A stretch of 64,000 nucleotides of DNA from Pseudobdellovibrionaceae bacterium (GTDB taxonomy: Bacteria; Bdellovibrionota; Bdellovibrionia; Bdellovibrionales; UBA1609): contig JAMLIO010000002.1 in assembly GCA_023954155.1 (NCBI GenBank), forward strand, positions 1 through 64,000, in the 5' to 3' direction. A model generated the notes under the pieces. It did not search any database and was not told the DNA's origin. It was given only the letters and a program-made list of their open reading frames with translations. This document shows positions 18,828 to 26,864 of this stretch, piece by piece. A program made the translations under genes and the position numbers. Every line of letters begins with the position of its first letter. The stretch's first letter is position 1.

Positions 18828-19739
18828 TAACGAGTTCAACACTTCAAAAACATTTTGTGAACAATGATCTTGAGGAACATGGGCGCAGTCTTTAAGTTCC
18901 GTAATGCCTTTAGCACCTATCAGGGATTGGTACTTTTGATAATGATTCATCCCCAAAAATTCGTCCTGCATGCCCCAGACTAAACGTGTCTTGTCTTTGA
19001 TTTTTTCTACAATGCCATCAATGAACTGATCCCCGATCAGTTGGGCTTTGATCATGGCCTCTACAGGAAAGTGGCGCAAACGCTCAGAAGCGTGCCTTGC
19101 GACAAACCAGGGTAAGGTCTGAGTTTTTTCTCCAATAGCATGAGAAAGCCTATAGGTCTCCATCACTGTTTCAGGCGAAGGAGACACTAACCCTTGTACG
19201 GCATGGTCATAAGGTAAATTTAATCCCGCAGGATTTAACAGAATATTTTGACTATAACGTTCTGGTTTTTGAGCCACCATCCAAGAGGTGATCCATCCAC
19301 CAAAACTATTGCCCACAAGCACCACCTTACGGTCGCCACAAGATTGATTCACAAATTCATGCAACCGCTTGGCAAGGTGACGAACTTGGTATCCAGCCGC
19401 ATCTTGAAGAGGCGGGCTGGCTCCTGCTCCTGGTAAATCTATCGCTACCATTTTTGACGGCACATGCAGCTTGGTTTGCATCGCCATGATCTTGTGCCAA
19501 GTGTAAGACTGATCCCCAAGCCCATGAACCATAAAGACGCACACACAAGGCTGTTGTCCTGAGCATGTGTCTCTTTCAAAATATCCTAGGTCATCAAGGG
19601 TTTTGTATCTGTAGCCATCAAACCACGTCAGCACAAAATAGTTCTTATAATCCACAAAAGCCAACGGCTGCCACACAAAGGCCGCAGCAAAAAGAAAGAA
19701 GGCACAAATAATAAAAAGGATTCCTACACGCGTTTTCAT
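18822..19739 (-). CDS. Membrane-anchored alpha/beta hydrolase
   Basis: Serine hydrolase of unknown substrate. An N-terminal hydrophobic helix (ILFIICAFFLFAAAFVW) gives a signal anchor or signal peptide, so the catalytic part is outside the cytoplasm. Fold markers: the oxyanion loop FMVHGLGDQSYTW, nucleophile elbow GNSFGG, an Asp in WGMQDEFLG and the final His in CAHVPQDH. Four cysteines, including the DTCSGQQPCVC cluster, would suit disulfides in the periplasm. It is convergent with and overlaps cysS by 6 bp, and follows the barrel protein at 19838-20773 in the same direction, but a terminator between them argues for separate transcripts. Confidence 0.85.
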   Translation of the reverse strand: MKTRVGILFIICAFFLFAAAFVWQPLAFVDYKNYFVLTWFDGYRYKTLDDLGYFERDTCSGQQPCVCVFMVHGLGDQSYTWHKIMAMQTKLHVPSKMVAIDLPGAGASPPLQDAAGYQVRHLAKRLHEFVNQSCGDRKVVLVGNSFGGWITSWMVAQKPERYSQNILLNPAGLNLPYDHAVQGLVSPSPETVMETYRLSHAIGEKTQTLPWFVARHASERLRHFPVEAMIKAQLIGDQFIDGIVEKIKDKTRLVWGMQDEFLGMNHYQKYQSLIGAKGITELKDCAHVPQDHCSQNVFEVLNSLL

Positions 19740-19787
19740 AGCTTACCGACCCCTGATATTGAAACACAAAGGCTTACAAATCAAGTG

Positions 19788-19816
19788 CTGAAAACAAAAC
19801 CAAGCCCTAAGCTTGG
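19788..19816 (-). terminator. Rho-independent terminator
   Basis: On the minus strand CCAAGC-TTAGG-GCTTGG is followed by TTTTGTTTTC, about 20-50 nt past the stop codon of the barrel protein gene. Confidence 0.75.
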
Positions 19817-19837
19817 ATTTGTGCTATAAATTACAAA

Positions 19838-20773
19838 CTAAAACATATAGAACGCAAGGGCCGTCACATTGATATTGTCACGATCCACTTTAAGCAGATC
19901 ACCAAAATCTTGTTTAGGCACACGGTGGCTGACAGAAAGAATCATATTCCCAATGTTACCTACACTAAATCGCATCTGTGGACCAATGGCATATTCAGTC
20001 TCTGTATCTTTAAAACGATTTTGCAAAGGTGCTTGATAATAAACATCACTTCTAGCATAGAACTGCATTCCTAAACCAAAATCGTAAGAAAATTTATACC
20101 AAAGATCTAAACGGTTATCTACGCGCCACTGTCTGGTATTGGTGAGCACGTTTAATCTCTCCCCGACTTCTTCGTTCAAAGGAACATCTGTATAATATGT
20201 CGTTTTAGACTGGATATAATAATTCACATTACTGACCCAATTCAGCTCTAACTTTTGAGTTAAGTTTTTAGAAAGAATAAAATCGTTTCGCAAACGCATG
20301 ATACGATTTTCCAAAAGACTTTGTTGGCCTACAGGAATATACACACGACCTTCCCAATACACTTGGATGTCACCAGGTAAAAGAATCAAGTTACTATCTA
20401 CTAAACTGACAATAGGATCTTCAAAAAAAGCGTCTGCTTTATGATAAGCGGGAGCTTTATCTTCGTATTGTGACCATCCTGCACTAGAAATGATAAATGG
20501 AATACGGAGTGTGATCTTTTGCCCTTGTCCCAGTCTATAGTTTAAATTTACAAAACTGTATGTCGAAACTTGGCCTCCACCTACGTCCCACATACGCATC
20601 TCGTAGTCGGCTCTGGTGAAACCTGAAAACCAATAAGGGCTATAAAGGTTTGTGACCTTCTCTTGAACAGAAAAGGACTGTCCCCAGGCTGAAAACCCAA
20701 AGGCTAAGGCATTCACACACAACACTAAATTCAAAAACATACGACGTAACATTAACGGACTAAACACGGACAC
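19838..20773 (-). CDS. Probable outer-membrane beta-barrel protein
   Basis: Family not recognised. The signal peptide (LVLCVNALAFGFSAWG) is followed by about 280 residues of amphipathic beta strands with many aromatic residues (YSFVNLNYRLGQGQKITLRIPFII, WVSNVNYYIQSKTTYYTD), and the chain ends ...NVTALAFYMF, an outer-membrane assembly signal. It resembles the 15665-16501 protein in size and ending, so the two may be distant paralogues. The start is a GTG preceded by a GAGGGG stretch; ATG codons at 20752 and 20740 would also keep the signal peptide. A terminator follows the gene. Confidence 0.72.
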   Translation of the reverse strand: MSVFSPLMLRRMFLNLVLCVNALAFGFSAWGQSFSVQEKVTNLYSPYWFSGFTRADYEMRMWDVGGGQVSTYSFVNLNYRLGQGQKITLRIPFIISSAGWSQYEDKAPAYHKADAFFEDPIVSLVDSNLILLPGDIQVYWEGRVYIPVGQQSLLENRIMRLRNDFILSKNLTQKLELNWVSNVNYYIQSKTTYYTDVPLNEEVGERLNVLTNTRQWRVDNRLDLWYKFSYDFGLGMQFYARSDVYYQAPLQNRFKDTETEYAIGPQMRFSVGNIGNMILSVSHRVPKQDFGDLLKVDRDNINVTALAFYMF

Positions 20774-20980
20774 CCCAATCCCCTCGCTAATAGACTTCCC
20801 CTAGCGGCTGAACATTTTGTGCAAGTTCAACGTAAGCATCATCCTCAAAAAAAAATGGGATTTCAAGACTTTGTTATGATTTTAACAAAAGTCTGAAAAA
20901 TCCCACGCCACAGCATTTTGAGGCTTTGTCTTGGATACAAAACGAGGTATAAGAACATACATAAAGGGTAAGGGGAACTC

Positions 20981-22366
20981 ATGAAAAATCATTCTATCTT
21001 AAAGCATCTTTTATTAGCATTCGCACTTGGTGTTTCGACTCAAGTCGCTGCCAAAAATACAGCCACACCAGCTAAGACTCAATCAGTTGAATCTGACAGC
21101 CATTCTACTGTGAGCAAAGAAAAAGCCACACCCAAGGCGTCTAAGTCTACGGTGACAGTGAAGGATAAAAAGGCAGCAGCTCTCGCTCCTGAGCGTCTTA
21201 GTATTATGAGCTTTAACGTGGAGAACCTCTTTGACACCATTGATGACCCCACCAAAGAAGATGAAACCTACTTGCCTAAAAAGCTGAAGAAAAATAACCC
21301 TGAAATTGCCATGCGTTGTCAACGTTTACGTCGCGACTACTGGCGTGAACAGTGTCTAAAAACAGATTGGACAGAGCGTCGCTTAAAACGCAAGATGCAC
21401 AGACTGGCCGATGTCATTCGCAAAGCTAACAACAAAAAAGGTCCCGATGTTTTAATTATGCCTGAGATTGAAAACCTTGGAATTTTAGAGCGTTTCCGTA
21501 AAGAGTATCTGAGCGATCTTTACCCCGAAAAGGCCATCTTAATTGAAGGTCCTGATACCAGAGGGATTGATGTTGGCATTTTAACCCGACTGAAACTTAA
21601 ATCTGAACCTACACTTCATCAAATGAAATTTGTTGCCAACGAAATCATTAAAGAAGAGGACATCCGACCCACGCGTGGAATTTTAGAAACAGAACTACTT
21701 CTACCCACTGGTGAATCCTTGTTTGTTTTTGGCGTGCACTTTCCTTCTCAAGGAGCACCCACAGAACATCGTCGTCAAGCTTTAGCCCAATTAGTGGAGC
21801 TGATGAAATCTAAACCTCAAGACAGCTACATCGTGGCTGGAGGAGACTTTAATATCACTCGTGAAGAGGACGCAGACCACAAGTACTTTGTAAATGTACA
21901 CGAAAGCGGAATGCAGGTTTCACATTTTGTGGGATGTAAAGGATGTCGCGGCACTCATTACTTCCACCCAAAAAGAAGTTGGTCTTTCTTGGATGCTTTA
22001 ATCTTTGCAGGACGCTTCACCGATGCCAGCTCACCATGGCAATTTGAAAAAGAGAGCGTGCAAGTGTTTAACAAAAGTATCTATCAGGTCAACCGCTTTG
22101 GTTCACCTGCCCGTTTTGGTTTGGGCAACACCAAAGAAGGCGTTTCAGATCACTGGCCTATTATGGCAGACATCACTTATAAAAAGCCTATTCCTAAACC
22201 TCAGCTCATTTTAGGTGACTCAAGTGCTGTGCAATTAAAAGAAATCACAAGCTCTTCAGCTCTAGATAAAAATAACTCTGTACTTACAGATAGCAAAAAG
22301 AAAGTGATTCCGTTAAATAAAGCCGCAAAGCCTGAGTCGTCACCATCTTTAAAAAAAGCACTCTAA
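20981..22366 (+). CDS. Secreted endonuclease/exonuclease/phosphatase-fold protein
   Basis: Exported metal-dependent phosphodiesterase of the EEP superfamily (DNase I, exonuclease III, sphingomyelinase fold). After a signal peptide ending VAA and a Lys/Ser/Thr-rich linker of about 45 residues come the signature pieces: LSIMSFNVENLFDT, DVLIMPEIEN (metal Glu), GIDVGILTR, FGVHFPSQG, VAGGDFNITRE (Asp, Asn) and GVSDHWPIM (Asp-His pair). The acid-base and metal residues are all present, so it should be active; the substrate could be nucleic acid, phosphoinositide or lipid. A loop with CKGCRGTHYF may bind metal. AAGGGGAACTC precedes the ATG. Its end overlaps the convergent 22363-23967 gene by 4 bp. 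Confidence 0.9.
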   Translation: MKNHSILKHLLLAFALGVSTQVAAKNTATPAKTQSVESDSHSTVSKEKATPKASKSTVTVKDKKAAALAPERLSIMSFNVENLFDTIDDPTKEDETYLPKKLKKNNPEIAMRCQRLRRDYWREQCLKTDWTERRLKRKMHRLADVIRKANNKKGPDVLIMPEIENLGILERFRKEYLSDLYPEKAILIEGPDTRGIDVGILTRLKLKSEPTLHQMKFVANEIIKEEDIRPTRGILETELLLPTGESLFVFGVHFPSQGAPTEHRRQALAQLVELMKSKPQDSYIVAGGDFNITREEDADHKYFVNVHESGMQVSHFVGCKGCRGTHYFHPKRSWSFLDALIFAGRFTDASSPWQFEKESVQVFNKSIYQVNRFGSPARFGLGNTKEGVSDHWPIMADITYKKPIPKPQLILGDSSAVQLKEITSSSALDKNNSVLTDSKKKVIPLNKAAKPESSPSLKKAL

Positions 22367-23967
22367 TCTACCGTATGAGCGTCGGACTTCTTCTGTGGTT
22401 TTTTTTGCGGGCTTGGTGAAGGAGCGGTGGTGGGAGATGTCGTCCCCGTGTGATGGACGGTCTGTGAAGCAGGACAGATCACCTCTGAGTCAGGTGTACG
22501 AGAACATCCCAAGGCTTCTGCCACAGTAGGATTATTTAAAATAAGGTCCACCCTTCGTCTGTCAGAAGGATGGTCAGAACCACTAATGGAAGGGGCTCCC
22601 GAAATCTCCTCAGCACAAGCCTCGTCTAAATTATAAATCAGATACTCGTAACCTGGAGGGGCAGCGACTACACCTTCAGGCAAAGGCCTGTCTGGACTGG
22701 GCCGAGGAGGCGGATCTTTTTTAATAGTCTGTTCTAAGACTTGAGCCGCAAACCAATCACAAAAGATTTCATTACCCTGGCTAAACTCACAGGCCTGCGA
22801 CTCACTTCTGACTGCACCATTTTGTGAAAGATACTCTCCTTGTCTGGTGTGAAAGTTTCCTAAACCTCGATTTAAAGGATGTCCTGTTCTTCCCTCACCT
22901 TGGTTGATTAAACAGTTATAGGTGTCACGAAAGGGATTTTGATCAATACTAAACGGGGCGCCCACAACTTCTGAACCCATCAATTGAGACTCTGAACCTG
23001 GCGGAAGCCTTATGCCAAAGAGATTGCCAGGATTATTTTGCCCTCGGTCTCTGGCTAACTGTGCAAACTCCTCTGAAGCCCTAAGCATTGTCGTGTTAGA
23101 ACGACAAGGGTCAAAAGCATGAGCAAATTCGTGAGCCAAAGTTCTCTGTACGGCACCCGCAGGAAAGTAATTCATCTTAGGTCCAAGTTCGATAAAACCT
23201 TGTGCCGTGTTATTACGCCCTCCTTGGCCACGACCAGGACCACATAAAGAACCAGGTTGTCCGCTTGAGTTTTGAGATAAATAGTAAGCATTGACTCTTC
23301 CGATCACGGACTGCATTTCTGGGCTTAACTGTGAATCACTTTGTCCTTGCCTTAAGACCTCCAAAGCATTGGTCTTGACTTGATTAAATATAGCTTGGGT
23401 CTGCTGAGGTGTTCTTAGATACTCTGATCTTTGATCTGTATCCATAGACAAAGCCACGTGACGGTTTTGATTCTGATCTGAGGCTCGTAACAGTCGTAAA
23501 AGCCGATCTTTATCTATGCCCTCTTGCGATTCCATATAGTTAATAATCTGTGTCACAGAAACAGACTTAGCCTTTGCCCCTTCTTTATTCGGCGGCCAGG
23601 GTACAGACACCTTAGCTTCATTAGGATAAGTCAGATCACCCAAATTATTAAGCCCTAGTTCTGCCAGTCTTTGCTTAAAACTTGTAGACATCGCAGAACT
23701 GGGCAAGGAAGAAAGATAATCTCTTAACTCGACTTGTGACTCTTCTACTTTACCCATCGCCTCTTCGGCTTGCGCTGAAAACACTGCCGATAAGGTGCAC
23801 GCAGGGACCTTTTCTCCATTAGCGAGTTGAATGATGTCTGTGGGTTTTAAGTTTTTAAAAAATTCACATTGATGGGTCACAGATTTAAAATCACATTTGG
23901 CTTGGACTTCAAAAACAAATCCTAAACCTATAACACCGATGAATACCAAATCTTTAAAGGAGATCAT
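22363..23967 (-). CDS. Secreted HEFAH putative metallopeptidase
   Basis: Family not identified. The 534-residue protein has a signal peptide (VFIGVIGLGFVFEVQA) and an HExxH motif, LAHEFAHAFDPC (H279, E280, H283), which suggests a zinc peptidase. A candidate third ligand is Glu in LRASEEFAQLARD about 17 residues later. A later CDWFAAQVLEQ segment also resembles helices that pack on gluzincin sites. The C terminus is a Pro/Ser/Thr/Lys-rich tail that may be a surface linker. Its start lies inside the end of the upstream gene (14-bp overlap), so the two are translationally coupled. Confidence 0.7.
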   Translation of the reverse strand: MISFKDLVFIGVIGLGFVFEVQAKCDFKSVTHQCEFFKNLKPTDIIQLANGEKVPACTLSAVFSAQAEEAMGKVEESQVELRDYLSSLPSSAMSTSFKQRLAELGLNNLGDLTYPNEAKVSVPWPPNKEGAKAKSVSVTQIINYMESQEGIDKDRLLRLLRASDQNQNRHVALSMDTDQRSEYLRTPQQTQAIFNQVKTNALEVLRQGQSDSQLSPEMQSVIGRVNAYYLSQNSSGQPGSLCGPGRGQGGRNNTAQGFIELGPKMNYFPAGAVQRTLAHEFAHAFDPCRSNTTMLRASEEFAQLARDRGQNNPGNLFGIRLPPGSESQLMGSEVVGAPFSIDQNPFRDTYNCLINQGEGRTGHPLNRGLGNFHTRQGEYLSQNGAVRSESQACEFSQGNEIFCDWFAAQVLEQTIKKDPPPRPSPDRPLPEGVVAAPPGYEYLIYNLDEACAEEISGAPSISGSDHPSDRRRVDLILNNPTVAEALGCSRTPDSEVICPASQTVHHTGTTSPTTAPSPSPQKKPQKKSDAHTVD

Positions 23968-24472
23968 GGCGAGTCACTCCATAAAGTTTTTTATTCATTC
24001 CCGAAACAAGACCTCGTAGATTTTTTTGTGAGGCCGCAGACAAATGCGACCAACACACTGGTTTAGGGCTCAGTTCCGAAGATCTTTGGTAGGCCATCTG
24101 CTGGTGACAAGCGTCTTCGCTGGCTGTTCCTCGTTTTTTAGATTTAGAGACCAAAAAATTTTTATCCAAAGCTTTTTTATATTGTTCATATTGTTTTTTT
24201 GAAATGAGTACAGAACCATAAGTCTGCTTACCACGAACAAAAGATAAAAAGTATTCAGGTTTATTTTTAATTGTTCTTTCTTTAAGGACAAAGGCCTGCT
24301 CGCCTTGAACATCAAAATACAAAGCGATTCGATTTTTGGAATTTGGTATTTCAGTATTTTTTTGGCTCTTAGAGGCACCACTAACTTGAGCCTCCACCCC
24401 ATGGGCTTGGGCCATCACCAAAATAACAACGAGTGAAGTTATAAAAAAAGAGAGTGGTTTAAAAACGCTCAC
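23954..24472 (-). CDS. Small secreted protein, unknown
   Basis: Not recognised. The 172-residue protein has a signal peptide (FFITSLVVILVMAQAHGVEA), then a basic, mostly beta-type domain (RIALYFDVQGEQAFVLKE, YFLSFVRGKQTYGSVLIS) and two Cys. It overlaps the start of the HEFAH protein gene by 14 bp, so the two are made together; it could be a chaperone, inhibitor or partner of that putative peptidase, but the sequence does not show which. It lies about 50 bp downstream of the ASCH-like-repeat lipoprotein gene on the opposite-numbered side, same strand. Confidence 0.65.
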   Translation of the reverse strand: MSVFKPLSFFITSLVVILVMAQAHGVEAQVSGASKSQKNTEIPNSKNRIALYFDVQGEQAFVLKERTIKNKPEYFLSFVRGKQTYGSVLISKKQYEQYKKALDKNFLVSKSKKRGTASEDACHQQMAYQRSSELSPKPVCWSHLSAASQKNLRGLVSGMNKKLYGVTRHDLL

Positions 24473-24524
24473 TCTCTAAATATAACTCAATTCTTAGTTG
24501 TGCGCCCCAGACCTAGGTCGCAAC

Positions 24525-26669
24525 TTAATTTCTAATAAAAATAACCGTAACAAGCTGATCCATAGTCACAGTTTTGCCCCAAAGCTGTGATAAAGCTGTG
24601 GCAAGTGTTGTGATATCTGCATAGCCCAGTTGTTTTAAGTCTTCGGCTGTCATTTCAGCAAGGGTCTTTTGCTCTACACGGGTCAGTCTGACTCTTTGAT
24701 CTAAAACGGTCACGCCCGTTTCAATATGTGTCAGGGTCACAACAGAACCCACGGCCCAACAAGGAGTTTGCGATAACACATAAGCCTTCTTGTAAGATGA
24801 CGTTGCAAAGGCCGCTTCATCTTGGGCGTTTACAAATAGCATGGGATTTACACTTTGCTGACATGAACTTAAAACATGCCCAGGACGCGAAGCCACGGCC
24901 CCTTCTACAACCACAGGAACATCTAAATTGTTTTCATCTACCACTTCACTGGCAAGAGCTGCGTTGTAAGGGACATACTCAAATACAGTCACGTGCACCC
25001 ACTCTTCTGAACCAATATATGTCACCACATCTGATTGAGATTGGGCAGTGGCAGCAATGATCTCTGGTGTGAGGTCAGAAGCTCGCATCACAAAGACTTC
25101 CTTGATCAGAACTTGGCCCTCGTAAACCGTGCCATCACTAGAATGAATGTTTAAAATGTCTGTCGGCTGGTAGCAGTTGTTTTTACCTTTAGTGATCGCC
25201 ATGGTTCTTTTTCCAGCGATCATTTCTGAATCCAGTTTTCTAAAACTTCTAAAGTCCGTCCAAGCTCTGTTCGACGTGCAAGTGCTTAAAAGCGCTTTGC
25301 GATTCACATACTCTGCCACTTGAATGTCGGCGTTCACACTTTCTACTCTTTGTATAAATGTGGAGTGTGTTGCTGGGTTAGTATTACTGACTGCTGGTCC
25401 TGGAGTGACACTAGGAGGTGTCGTCCCCTCGGCAGGCTCCTCACCTTCTGGTCCTGCAGGTATAACACTTGGAGGAACTGTCACCACAGCGGGATTAGGC
25501 TCCGCACCCTCTTCTGGCGCTACAGGAGTCGCTGCATTTAAGAATTGCGCTTCTTGAGTTGCCGTACCTCTTAAGTACTTAAACACTAGGTAGCTCAATT
25601 GCGTCTCTCCTGGCTTTAAGTATCTTTGTAAGCCTTCACGATCAAACCCTGCTTGTGCTAAAAGTTCGTCTGTTAAATCCTCAACATTAAAAATATAAAT
25701 TCCTGTAACAACGGCTTCACCAAAGTGACTTCCATCACCCGCTTGCAGACTGCCAATAAGAATGCGCATGCCTACTGTATGACAGTTACGGGCGCGGTTG
25801 ATGTCGGCAACACGCTCTCCAGTATAAATGTTTGAATACAGTGCTTTGTAGTCTTGGTCAGAAAGATTTCTGTCATACACACGAATGTCAGTCCAACCCC
25901 CTCTAGAGCATGTGGATAGACTTGCACCGATCTTTTCTACAGCCTCTACACTGTTCTCAACGATTAAGTCTTTGGATGGAGAATCAAGCCCTTCAAGGGA
26001 AGTCACTAAACTTCCTACCTGTCCTTCAGGCACACCGTTAGGCACCACCACATCAGCACTTAAAAATCGCTCTTCTGCAGGGGCAGAACCTTCTACATAC
26101 TTAAACACAAGAATGCTCGCCGTCTGTGACTCTCTTAAAATAGAATCTAACGCAAAGTCATTGATATCCAAAGCGGCTTTCATCTCTTCTGTGATTTCAC
26201 TACGGTCAATAAGCATTAACTTCGTCACCACAGCATGGCCATAGTTACTGCCCGTACCATCACTCACACTGGAAATCAGTACACGTCGGCCCACTTTATG
26301 GCAGTTGTTCGCAGCCCCTATCGCAGCCACTCTTTGGCCAGAGTAAATAGATTTATACACCACATCTTTTTTGGAACGGTCATGCACTCGGATGTCATCC
26401 CATACACCACCAGAACATGTAGAGAGCTGGGCTCCGACCTGATCTTTTACTTCTATATAATTCACTTTGAAATCAAAATTTTTAGAAGGCGATTTTACAG
26501 ATCTGATGTTGGCCACCATAGATCCGACTTTACCTGCTTCGACGGTGCCATAACGAGGATCCACATCTCGCGGTTGACATCCAGCTAAACCCCACAGAAC
26601 CAGAAAAATGGCTCCAAGAATGTGTGTGTGTGATCGCTGTGTTTTAATGATTTGTGTTGATGCCCCCAC
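24525..26669 (-). CDS. Lipoprotein with four ASCH-like repeats
   Basis: Exported lipoprotein (lipobox LAGC, Cys31) of 714 residues made of four similar units at about 80-195, 250-370, 460-570 and 598-714, with a Pro-rich linker at 380-435. Each unit has STC (or SSC), a WxDxR segment, a Y(S/T)GxRVA or AGKRTMAI turn, NCH/NCY/PCW, a G-x-GxAVVT strand and a conserved acidic helix (EITEEMKAALDI, DLTDELLAQAGF, DLTPEIIAAT, EMTAEDLKQLGY) before a final beta strand (ILVFKY, YLVFKY, VTVFEY, VTVIFI). The G+KT-like turn, acidic helix and closing strand resemble ASCH (PUA-fold) domains. The two conserved Cys per unit would suit a disulfide outside the cytoplasm. Start GTG has AAGGGGGC upstream. The ASCH match is by eye and needs a profile search. 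Confidence 0.6.
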   Translation of the reverse strand: MGASTQIIKTQRSHTHILGAIFLVLWGLAGCQPRDVDPRYGTVEAGKVGSMVANIRSVKSPSKNFDFKVNYIEVKDQVGAQLSTCSGGVWDDIRVHDRSKKDVVYKSIYSGQRVAAIGAANNCHKVGRRVLISSVSDGTGSNYGHAVVTKLMLIDRSEITEEMKAALDINDFALDSILRESQTASILVFKYVEGSAPAEERFLSADVVVPNGVPEGQVGSLVTSLEGLDSPSKDLIVENSVEAVEKIGASLSTCSRGGWTDIRVYDRNLSDQDYKALYSNIYTGERVADINRARNCHTVGMRILIGSLQAGDGSHFGEAVVTGIYIFNVEDLTDELLAQAGFDREGLQRYLKPGETQLSYLVFKYLRGTATQEAQFLNAATPVAPEEGAEPNPAVVTVPPSVIPAGPEGEEPAEGTTPPSVTPGPAVSNTNPATHSTFIQRVESVNADIQVAEYVNRKALLSTCTSNRAWTDFRSFRKLDSEMIAGKRTMAITKGKNNCYQPTDILNIHSSDGTVYEGQVLIKEVFVMRASDLTPEIIAATAQSQSDVVTYIGSEEWVHVTVFEYVPYNAALASEVVDENNLDVPVVVEGAVASRPGHVLSSCQQSVNPMLFVNAQDEAAFATSSYKKAYVLSQTPCWAVGSVVTLTHIETGVTVLDQRVRLTRVEQKTLAEMTAEDLKQLGYADITTLATALSQLWGKTVTMDQLVTVIFIRN

Positions 26670-26864
26670 TTATGCCCCCTTAGCTTTTCATGGTCTAGGT
26701 TTTTGATCTGACCCCAAGAGCGTCTTAAGTTTTTCACCTAAGATCAAGCTTTGTCTAAGTGCTCAACCAAATCTTAATATTATCTCTGAACTCAGGCTTT
26801 AAAATGCGTAGAACTAGGGCTTTATGGGCTTTAAAAGTCACAAATGACCAAGCGCGCCACCTCA

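Noticed and set aside
24070-24402. 110-residue frame inside 23954-24472
   Set aside because: Overlaps the frame with signal peptide in another phase and lacks a ribosome site.
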